Assembly: GCA_002633005.1 (NCBI GenBank)
Contig: NMRA01000426.1
Location: 206,506 to 268,505, forward strand
From: Phoronis australis
Lineage: Eukaryota > Phoronida > Phoronidae
Length of the DNA: 62,000 bases
Direction of reading: 5' to 3'
Made by a program: the position numbers and the translations under genes. Shown one piece after another: positions 43,701 through 55,700 of this stretch. Position 1 is the first letter of the stretch. The number at the start of each line of letters is the position of its first letter. Under the pieces are notes generated by a model. It was not told the origin of the DNA and made no database searches. It saw only the letters and a program-made list of their open reading frames with translations.

Positions 43701-46700
43701 TCCTATATACTTTAATTAGGGGACCGAAGTCTGTTCCATGTAGTCAATAATTATCATGAAAATTTATCAATTGCATTACCCGCTTCGAATAACATTACCA
43801 GTTGATACAGCAATGTTGCAGCGCGATCAGTGAAGTCTGAGTTTAAGTCGTGTCTGAGTTCAGAAATTAGAACCCGGTCCAGAAAACGATACGCCTATTG
43901 TTGGTTTAAAAAAACTTTTAAAACTACCTTCAGTAAAAGCCAGAAGAGCAGACACTCTTAAAGCTGGTAACATATTGCGGATCATTCAAATGGACTTTCT
44001 TCCACGACGTGTATTACGTTTAGGTGATTAAATATTTCGTGCACAATTTTCATTGCATGTCAACCAGCATATTGTGTGGACCCATGGTCTTAACCCGCCA
44101 TTCGCTACTTCTGTCATCTGCTTCATAGCTATCATTCGACTTTTACCGCGAGGAAGACGAGAAACGGCTGAGAGAATTTAAAAAAAATGTCACCTTAATG
44201 ATGGCTGAACCACCATGGCTCATTAACGACGTTAGAAACGTACGTATCATTCTCCAAGCTGAAGGATGTACAGTGTAACTGAAGTAAAAAGGCGTACAAG
44301 CAATGGTTGTTCAACTAATGTCAGTTTACACTCGTTCCATTCTAACGGCAGACAGTTTGCATTACTTCACAAAAATGTTATTGCCTCTTCAGCTTCGAAA
44401 TGCCATAACTGCTGACATTTCCACAATCCTTATCGTAATTTGTAAAGAGTTGAGCAGATCAACGACGTGCTCGATGCGACTGCTTGAATTTCGCTACAAT
44501 TGTTGAATTCTTGTTTTTTTGTCTTTCTTGATTGGTTTTAATTTGTTTGGAATTCAAAATAGACAAGATTTTAAGAATTTTCACAAAGTTTAATTATTCC
44601 AACAAATACGTCTTTTGTCAATCAACCAAATAGGTTTTTACGATGAGACTGTCTTACAACCATGTCTAGTAAAAGTTCACTAGAAAGTGCCACAGAATAC
44701 AACGAACATGACCAAATACAGTGCGTAGAGTTCTGTATATAGGTCATCTTCTCATCCTCTCACAAGAACTTAGTCATTTTTATTTACCATTGATGCATAT
44801 AGCAATCGTGATGCATAAATCATGGTCCACCCACTGACACCGGGATTGGGAAATAAACGAGGTACAGGGAACCCGCTTAATGACAGAGTAAGGCCAAACG
44901 AAGAACACTGGATTGTTTTAGTCATTGGTAAACTTATCCATGCAATTAAACCTTGGCGAATTGTATATTTTTCATATTGACGCTCTCTAGAAAAATGGGA
45001 GCACGAAAGTGACTTCCCATTGATCCTGACTCAGATCTGGTGGACAGCAATTCAATTACAACACGGTGGTTCATTAATTTAACAGCAAAGGAATGGATTT
45101 CACTTTGAGTCCCTCCCGTGGTTGTGTTAGTTTTAGTTAACTAATTTATTTTAGCATTTGGCACCGACAGAAATCGAGATTCTTCCACTTAATCGGATAC
45201 CTCGTCGCAGCATGTGAACCTAAGTTACAAATTATCGAAATCAAAGAATCTTGAAACAATTTGTATGACACGGGATGCACGAATTGTGACAATTAGAAAG
45301 CTGTGGAAATGTGTAGCTCTGAAACGTCTTTCGATTTTGCCCGCACAGGCCTCCAAGTTTTCACCGTTCTTGCACGACGCAATGATGGTTTATTTCTACT
45401 ATCTGAACAAAACACAACCCAGCATCTGGATGCAAGCCGACGGACAGAGATTCCGAAAGTTCTTGAAAAAGATCACGTTTCGTGGTAAGCAGAGATGAAG
45501 TCGAGGGAGTACTGACTTACAGTATTGAGGCCTTTGCATTTCCCTTCATATTTAACATTCCCCCCCACTATTTAGCCTTGGTAGTGATGAAGTAAACAGA
45601 CTAGTCTGCACAAAGATAGCATTCAGCCTCAGCATTCAACTCTTGCGGAGGTAGTAGAGTGCCCTACTTATACAGGTGGTTGTCTTGTGCAGCCTTGGCG
45701 TCTGTGTATGCAGTTGACTGGGTATGTGGTAGACTATTCTCGTCAACATCCTTTAAATATCTCATGTACATGAAACTTAGAGTCATCGGCTATGTAATCG
45801 ACTGTGTTGTTGGTGCAATAGGGTAATTTGTTTGATTTGTTGTGCATAGTTGCCTTGTCTGTGTTGCAGGTGTTACGGGTACTGTCCTTATGGACGAGCA
45901 CGGAGACAGGATACCCAACTTCGTGTTAAGTAGTCTGAGGCAGAGCGGCATGTATGAAGCTGTGGTAAAGATTCACCCTTGGGCTCCCTCCTCAAAGAAG
46001 GTGATACGTTCCTAGATAATCTGTTGTGTTATAATTTAACGGCGTACATGTAGGCGAAAACAAATGACACTGCCTTCAATCTTATTGCAAACTGACACGC
46101 ATTAACAAAATTTTGTTCTAGGAATCTCTTCATGAGTTCATGATCATGATTTTAGGCAATTTTATTAATAGCGGGAGAAAGTTCGCCTGGTTACACGTCA
46201 AAAAGCGGCAAATGTTACACAACCAACATCACTATGGTCGGAAATTGACCTATCGGAAGCTCCGCCCCCTTGGGTAATGTCGACAAACAAACAATAAGTT
46301 TTACCCGGCAACATGCTGTTTGTCGGGTAAAATGGCGGCTTGGAAACGAAGCTGTGTCAAGAATCATGGGTTCTGATTGGTCATCTAAGCCGTCACTCAA
46401 AGTCCCGGCGATAGGTCAATTCTTATTTCCACCGCCATTAACTCATCGAACGTGCATGCTCGGCTGACGCAATTTCGGGATTTTAGCTAGAGTGAGCAAG
46501 CTCGGCCGACGCACCTACCGGATTTCATGATAAACCTCCTTTGCAGCGCCCTTTTGTGGCCAAAAAAAAACTTGCCAGTGACAAAATGGCTACGCAACGG
46601 TAAAAATTCTCGCTTAGTTTATTTCATTCGAAATTTCAATCATAAATTAGAAGTTTCTGATCGGTACATTTTGGCCAGCCAAAAATAGCCTAACCACACT

Positions 46701-49700
46701 TTTTGGTAAAATAGTCCCGTAGTAATTTCAGTGTGACTCGATCCCATACTCGTTTTCTTCTCGTGTTCGTGTGTGTGTAGCACGATTCAACGTCGACGCA
46801 GTCTACCCAGTCTTCTGCCACTGAAATTTTATATGACCACTGACACCTTTTAGATAAATTTTAAGTTCTATTTCAATTTGAAGGAGCTATTCGCTTGACT
46901 CTCAGGCCACTATGGTCTCAGTTTTGTTAAGAGACACTGTGTTCGCTAATGACAGGATGAGGACCCATCGGTAGAGGCTTTCAGTTCGCCATAAGTCCGC
47001 CTATGAGCTCAAACATTTTTTTGTCAAATTATTGTTTCCTGGGAAAACGTCTATATACTAATGTCCAGAAAATGTCAGTAATGTCCTTCATAAATAGAAT
47101 TTGAAGGAACTTTAGTTACATTATCTTTTTATCGCTGATTTTGCTCAAGCACATGGGTTTGGTATATCTATATCACACAAGTAATGGAGTTTAGACCCAC
47201 TTTGTTCCTTCTCACGTCCGTATATGGGAAATTAACTGAATGACTGCAAGGTTTTGTTACGTGGAACGGCAACAAGGCTCCACCTTTCGTCACATCACAC
47301 GAACAAAGCTCGGACAGAATAAGGAACTAATAACAGCAATTCGTGTATGTTTAGACAAAGAAGATTGTCTCTGACCAGATTTGGTTGTTCAGGAAGCCGC
47401 TTCCCAAAGATAATCCCAATTGTGGCCTCTCGGGAACGTGCAAACAAGGTACACGGTTGGTTTGGGAGATTTTCATTTTGTTCTACAAAGGATAACTGAG
47501 TTCTAATTTGATCAAGCCGTCGATTGCTACGAAAAAAATCAACAACGCCATGTCAGCTGCTCACTTGCACGAGTGACATGACGTCACGCTCGAAGTGCAT
47601 CCTTTTCTACTAAAATTATTTGCACGCGCATTGATGTCAATTTGCTATCAAAGGCATTTGGAATTCATTATGCAAAAAAATTTACATCATAGCCATTATT
47701 TAACGCAGTATACTATCATCACTTTGTAAAATCTTGAGAAATTTGTCCCGTGGTCTACTATTTCGTCACAAGAAAACAACAGTGAGGTCGACTTGAAAGT
47801 GGTTGACTGTAAAACTGCGCTGATAGATAGCGTATAACTAGGAATACATTCACCCCAACACTGTCAATAGGGTCTGAGTTTTTAAAGGCGAATGCAACCT
47901 TTTTCATGTCAGTTTTAGCAAAAATAAGGATAGTTGATTATCCCAGACGTGTTTTTCAGTTAATTACAGCTTTTTGTAATTTAAACAATTACTCGTCCGC
48001 TACACCGGAAGTGACGTTTCGAGAGGCAAGAATTTCGCGCCAATTTGTTTTCATATAGACCAACTGTGAGAGTTGCCGAGTCAGTCATTGCTCTACCTTG
48101 GTTGTTATAACTTCGGTCGTCGTTCGCTTTTTTACGAGTCGGTCAACATGCCACACTGTTGCTGCGTACCGGGATGTACTCATTATCGTCTCACGGACAG
48201 AGGAACAACTGTCCCACTTGCCCGAGCGTCCCGCGACACACTCCCACTGGATGGTGACCTGAGAACACAAACTGAATGAATCCCGTCGTGTGACGCCCTC
48301 GCCAAACACCTATCACCTTGTAAATAGCTCCAGTACTTTAGACAAGTCCACAATAAGCTTATCAAAATTTGGCTCACCGATCTGCTCATTGGACGACAAA
48401 CTGTCTTCTTCACTCGGTGTCTGACTGGGCATGTATTCACTGCCACTACTCAACATCGCAGCAGGGCTGCTTACAGGCTCTGGGCGATAATGAGTACATC
48501 CTGGTACGCAACAACAATGTGGCATGTTGACTGACTCGTAAACAAAAGCAAACGACGATCGAACTTATCCCAATATGGGTTAGAACAATCAATGACTCGA
48601 CAGCTCCCACAGTCGGACTATATGAAAAGAAATTGGCGCGAAATTCTTGCCTCCAAGAACGTCACTTCCGGAATAGAGGACGAATAATTAATTAAATTTC
48701 GAAAAGCTGCAATTAAGTAAAAATATATCTGGGATAATCAATGAACCTTATTTTTGCTGAAAATGACATGAAAAAAGGTTGCCTTTTCCTTTAAGTTTTA
48801 GGTACGATGTTGAAACCTTCCAAATGATTGAGTTGTTTCATCAACACATTGTGCATATTCATCTAGAATGTTCTTCAGCTGGCATGTGGCGCATCGTTCA
48901 GCTGTATTTCATTTATAACAAGTCGGCGTCGTAACAATATCAAATAACTGTTAATCTTTTTATTACTTCACCAATTAGGCGTATTGATATCGTTTTAATA
49001 AACCGCTTTCATCACAGTACATGCACAAAGAGAAGAGTTAAAGAAGTAACACACGTTAACAAAAGACCCATGAAGCTGACCGATTAAATTCGTAAACTGT
49101 CCATGAAATTTCCATGGTAAAAACTGCATTCAACAACTAATCGGGTTAATGGCATTGGCTAGTAGTGTTCCCGGTTTTTTGAAGATTTGGTCAAGCTTAC
49201 CAATGATCCGAATGATTACTTAGGGTCTTGGCATGTAAAGACTTGAGGATTGTTTCGATAACCTGAACTGTTTCTCTAGAAAACTATCAGAAGTTCTTTA
49301 ATCAAGTCTAGTTATCCCAGCTTCTTGTGCGGCAAGGCCAGATTGAGTGTTATTGTCTGCTGTCATTGCAGCCAGCACCATAACGTCAATGCTGCTGTTG
49401 GGACTAACCGCCGGAATGGCTAGTTGTCTCCTATTAGTCATCATTGCTGTCAGTCTGGTGGCCGCCATAAGGTAAGTCAGATATTACCTTCCCATAATCA
49501 CACGAATGTGTTGTTTACGAATGCCATAGACCACCGAACATAAGTAAAATATAAATGATGGATAATTGATTCAAATAATTGTTATTGGCGATTCTTTGTA
49601 ACTTTAATTTCAATGTCATTTTGTTTGTCAGGCGTCGCAGATTCGAGACCGAGTTATCAAAAATGGCGTGGCGAATTGACCTCAAAGAATTGTTGTCGCC

Positions 49701-52700
49701 GGATGACGCTAAAGTACGTGTTTTGTGTCTGTTAAATTCACCAGTTGTTATTGTCCAAGGTCCTCCTGTCCATTTGCCAATTATTCATAACGAGAAGTCG
49801 CCAAGTCGAGAAAAACAATGTCAACTCTTTTACTAGGTGCAGTTTAAATAGCAATTTCTGAGAGTACCAATGGGTTGTTCTACATCGACCGTCACAAATT
49901 TCTTGAAGCTTTGGGCTGCCCCTTACGGTGGCTCAAAGATGTTATCAAGCGTTGAAATCAGAACTTAATTATGCTGAGATCTCGAGATAACTACTTAATT
50001 ATCTCGGGATCTCGCGATAACTTTCCTGTGTGGCGCTGTACGTAAAGAGTCTTCTGGTGCGTCACATTGCAACACTATATAAAAATATCTTTTAAACAAT
50101 TTCCAATGAGAGTGCCATCTCGCAACGTCTAGTACAGAGTTATTCATTTCCTTTGCGTGGGAATTTCCAGAAAAATCACTGAATTCATGATACTTGAAAT
50201 ACGCGGGAAGGAAAAACTGTGGTAACCAAAGAGTTTCTACTGTCTCTCCCACTTATGGCAAATGGGCGCATGCGCTCACCGTCAGAGGACACATTTTCTA
50301 TATAAGGTAAATGTGCTATGCCTATGCCTTGTCATACCAAATATGGAGATGTGCTTTGTCTTGTGGGAGAATAATCGATGAAGTGGCGAACAATTGAGAG
50401 ATCGTTTGTTGAAGCTTGAAACTAAGAAAATGCTTTGATGTAAACAGAAATTGAAAATCACACGGTAAAAATACCTGGTGAGCAGGTTGAGTTGTTTCGG
50501 TTGCAGAAAACCACTTTCAATATTGCAATTTAGTCTGTTTATCGTGTTCCAGGTCTCTTTAAGTATTGGCTTTTCAGAAATTGAGAATTTTTGCGAATTT
50601 TCAACGGGCTGGTTTCGGCAATTTCTAATGAGAAAGCGAGCAAATGATGTAGCATGTGAATGTCGAACCAGTGTGATTTGATAGAATTGGTCTAGTTTAG
50701 TACGGTGCATAAACTCAAAGGTTTGGTCGCTTGTCCGCTTAGTGGGTGACATGTACTCTTACTGAGTATAGCTTGCATACTGCATACTCAGATACAGCAA
50801 TTACAAAACAGTTTTATGAACAAATGCACCACATACATCACGATTTGTACACGTTAAGTGGGTTCGAAGGTACTTTTTAATTAAGAGGGTTTTGGGAGTA
50901 TCGAAAGCCCAAAAAGAGGGGATGGGGGAGCATTATCCCATCTCCTTCTGTTAACTTTAGGTATTTTTCTGTGTTGTCTGGTAACAGCAGTCACTTCAAA
51001 TTGGTAGTGATGGGTTAGTGGCGCGAGGGGATAGGGCAGTAGGGCGAGGGGATGGGGCAGTAGGGCGAGGGGATGGGGCAAAAGTGAAAATGGTGATGAC
51101 TGTGGAGGTTCCAGGGGGCGACTTTGGTCCTTTATTATATTACAAAATGCGATTATACTCATACAGCGAGGCGGGTGTGTATAACAGATTAGTCCCTCAA
51201 TACACTATATCAATGTGTAGCACGTAACTAGACGACCTAGAACATTTACCATTCAAACAGGCTTGAGTACGCGTTATGAAATGATCTCTTGTGTGATATT
51301 TTCTTCTTGTGTAGTTATTTCAGCTACAATATGCTTTAGCCATTTATTTATGGATTTTCTGGATTAGTGCGAACCCAAGAAGCTGCCTTTGTTAAATAAT
51401 TCTCATATAACTGGCGTGAAAATACAAAATGTCCCCTTGCATAAAATGTCTTACTTCCATTCATTTGAACATGACCCTGTAGGTATTCATTATGGCCCTT
51501 ACGCCTGCATTCAAAGATTTGCAGGTAGTGCATTCTTTACAGGATAGTAAATCCTTGATACAGAGGTTGGAGATAGTGTTGTGGCGAGAGCTAGTAATAT
51601 GTAAAAATGCTAGAGGATGCAATTATAAATTCAATGACCGTGGTCTTTTTTCAATTTGTGAAACTGGTATTTTTTAGAAACTGCACATCGCGCTGTCACG
51701 CAGTTAAGTATTTTATCAATATTCGAAGCTGCCCCCTTGACTTGAGCAAAACAGGTGATTCTGTAAATTTCAACCCTGATGGTAACATTAACTAAAAGTA
51801 AAAACATTTTGTATAATTTCCTTCTTTTCACAGCATAATAAACGCATGTCACGACATAAAGTACTGAACAAATCAAAATGTATGAAGAGAAGACATCTAG
51901 AAAGAATTGCGGGTCTTGAAACACTTGCACAATCGAGTCTTCGACAACTAATGACAGAACTTCCCAGTAAAAGGGTCTTAACTTAGGTCTTCCATAACTT
52001 CATGTAATAGTTCGCATTTTAAGATTTATACCTTCACCGTTTGTTCGAGAAAAGAAGCCACTGATCTGGGCCTTTGTTAGCAAGTCATCTCATTTACAAC
52101 TTTTTCTGACCGTGCTCCGTTTGCTCCATTTCTTTAGCCACGGCTGCAGGGATACAATTGACACCAATTCTTTGCCCAGATGCAAACTTTCCGTCAAGAA
52201 CGTTATCACGTCATGAGCAAATCTGGAGCTCCGTTTGTCTTTGCATATTACCGACTCAGACTCAATTTTCTTAGAAGTGGACCCTGGCCTCTTCATAAGA
52301 AACCGATTAAAGTGCCAACGTTCCAAATGCATTGGGGGAAGACACCCACTGTCTTGCCATGTCATCAAATGCAGCTTCCCTCACTAGATCACTCGTGTTT
52401 CTGCCAATTTCCAAAGGGAAATTTATTTCACCGAGGAAGTAAATTATCTTATGCGTCGGTGCACCGAGCAATATACCAAACACACCCACTCTGGCCAGGA
52501 TGAGTCCATAATCAAAAACTGATTCACTCACATTACGAGTAAATCGTAAATGCTACGCTCCACTCCATATGCAACTCCCAACGTTGATAAAGACTCAATA
52601 TCTTCGTGCGAGCATTTTTATAGAGAATACCTTTTAAAGCTGCACACCACGGCAGCCATATTTCCGTGAGCAAGAAGTTCTACTACTGTAGCGCCACAAG

Positions 52701-55700
52701 GTGTCACTTGCTCAAATTACCCTCTGCGTTCAGAGTCTGATGACAACCCTGATACAACCAACCTGTTTGAGGGCAAAAAATGTAATCAAGACATTACGAC
52801 TGCCAATTAAAAGCCTTCAATCACTCTTTGTATTTTTATTACTGAACACAATTGACACTTAACAAACAAAAATGCGCATTTTCAGTTGAAATCCAATGCA
52901 TAAAATTAGAAGACCAGATTTTTTACCTTTATTGTAGTAACTTTTGTTCATCGTCTGCAAATTTCAAGAGTTAATTTTACAGCTTGCTATATCATTATTA
53001 GTAACTTAGTTTGAGTTTGGGTACTTAAGGGGTGATACGAGAAAAAGAGTGCCCCCACGAAAGGGTCTTTTTGGACTGGGGTATGAACGTTATAGATGTT
53101 CACACAACATTGAATAACAGTACCTAATCTACACGATTCCTCTTACCAAAAGACGTCATTTTACGTAGATTTTTGCATGTTTCAAGTGAAAATTTCAAGG
53201 GTATAAAAAGTATGAGTATATTACGATGGTAAGTGACATTTGAGGATATGAATCCTCTAAAGTAAAATTCCAGCCAACTCTGCGACGGGTTATGACGGGT
53301 TATGTAGCATATTTCTCTGATTCCATAGATTCTATCAGAAATTGCTGCTTAAGTTTCTGAAAGAAAACATTTCTCAGCGACTTTTTGAACAAGCCTTTGA
53401 AGCGGGTGACAAACCTGCTTCGTGAAGGCAATGAAGCATGATTTCACTTCATGGATACCCGAGCACCTTGTACCGTACAATAATGCGTGTCTGTACCTCT
53501 TGTAAACGATAAGAAATCGACAGGTAAAGTGTGCTGCCAGTTGGTGATCTCCACGCGCGTTCTGTCTCTCTCTCTCAGGTGGGCGTGACCCGCGTCCTTA
53601 GTAACATTGCCTCCCAGGCCGTTGTACCGGCTGGTCTGGCCTTTTCGGAGCGCTTCTCACCCGGAAAAGACTGCACTAGAACAAACTGTATTGCCCAGTA
53701 TAAAGGAACATCGGTAATCATTCAGAGACTCTACATGACCGACTTCATTCTCAAGCGGCATCATCAAATTGAGCTGAAGGAGGCAAGTCGTCATTGGTAT
53801 ATCTTCTTACTATACACTGTGTATCCATTCATACATTCATACATTCTAGTGCCTACTCTACCCTGCCTATTCATAGATAGATCGTCCTCTATTTGTAGTA
53901 AAGTCACGTACAAACTTTGACAACCAAAATTCTTTGAATAGACAGCTTTGTAGTTTTTGAAGTCGTTTCAACATAGTGGCATCTCGTTTAACGACGTAAT
54001 GGCCATTTCTGGCTGTCAAAGTATTTTAATATCTTGTCATGTAGCCAGTCATAGGGGATTGCTTTTTTCTTTTATGAATTATTTCTTCAAAAAGACAAGC
54101 ATACTGTAATATCTTTATTCCAAAACAGTTCTTTTACTTGTCATAGCATAAGTACATCCAAACGGATGAAAAAAGCTGTTATTGTTTAAGTTATGGGGTT
54201 AGGGTAGGCGGTTTTCCGGAGCCAAGTTTCTTCCAGATGCCAAAAAAGCCGTTTTGAGATTCGTAACCTCTGTCTGGATCAAGGTGTTGCTCCTCGTTCA
54301 TTTGCGCGCGGCAAACATCTTATATGGAGTATAACGTTTTCCTTGCAAAGTTATACCGTAATCTCTGGTTAGCCCCAAGGCGCATATGCGTGACGCATGC
54401 CAACTGCTATCCCGCTGAGGGATAGGGTTGGGCAACTCAAGTACTGACGTCATCGGAGGCCGCCAATACCAGTGGGTAATTTAAACGTTAGTCACAACGG
54501 CCGATTTAGTAGCTTGTAACAGGATATGGAAGATTTGCGTTATCATTTGGCGTTTGCAAACCGTTAGACACCCGTTTTGCTGTACGCCTCCATGGGCAAC
54601 TTTTCGGAAAAAGTCACCCATATGAAAACGTATAAAACTGTTATATTAGTAGCGAGAGTCATCTTAATATATTGATTTCATTTCAGCTGCGGGAGATAAG
54701 TCACGACAACTTGAACCAGTTCATCGGTGCATGTCTCGATCCTCCCGATATGTGTCTTATGTATGTCTACTGTCCGAAAGGAAGTCTAATGGTAGGCCTG
54801 TATAACAGATTATTTTGTGCCTTAGAGTTCTGCAAATTAAGCCGGAAGGTGGACCTGTATAACATACTTTATTTCTTGTCATAGAGCTCAACATATTAAA
54901 CCTGCATGTGGTTTTCTTCTTAACCGAAGATTTTCAATGTTCAAAGCATTGGGATTGTTCTAAAACCCCCTCGACCCACGACCTCCTTGACCCACAACCC
55001 CCACGACCCGTACCAATAGATGTATCCTTGCGCTTTTTACCCAGTTCATAATCATGTTACGTCGCTGAACTACTTTCCCATAAGGCAGCTGGTTAAAAAC
55101 AGAAAGTGGCGTGAGAAAATCATCTGATGTAGCGAATTGTTAGCGTGCTATCTTTGCCACGGAAGCACGTGTAGTTTTACGTGCGGCTACCAATGGCCCT
55201 GTTCTGCTAAACTTAGGAAGAGAGTACGTTGAGGTGCATGGACGCATTTTCATATTTTTATTTATTGCTTCCCGTTGTATATTCGTTTACAATGGACGTC
55301 ATGAGATACTCTTTAGTTAACAGTTTGTTTTAGTGTATTTACTGAAGACATTATACATTCGTTAATTGGTTCCTCGCACTCTCCCAAAAAGCTTGAATCT
55401 GCCATTCACTGAAGAGCAGACGAGACGATTTCACTTTGGCTGGAACGACATTTGTAACGTTGATAGGTCTTTGATTTGATTAGGTCGCGTTGCTTGGTTC
55501 TGTTTTTGGCTTTCAAACTTGCCGAATCGCTGCAGGTGAGCAATCGTCTGATTGCAAACAAATAGGGAAAAGCTAGCCGAGCTCACGACCCGATTCGTTG
55601 GTCTTGCAAGTCAGCGCTTACTCTATGTTTATATGGCGTCGAGCTTGTGTAGACTGGGTCGAGGGGGTTGTGGCACGTGACATCTGCCAGCGAACAACTC

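Larger units (their letters stand above)
49714..53578. other. Receptor GC intron 11 (3.9 kb)
   Basis: Phase 0 on both sides. No nested gene was recognised. Minus-strand frames at 50282-50752, 51631-51930, 52090-52368 and 52307-52531 are open but show no motif I can name. The adjacent ones at 52.1-52.5 kb overlap in different frames. An NRF1-like palindrome is at about 50267-50276. Confidence 0.5.

Noticed and set aside
50282-50752. 156-codon minus-strand frame
   Set aside because: No family resemblance, no splice or start context, and within an intron; treated as chance.
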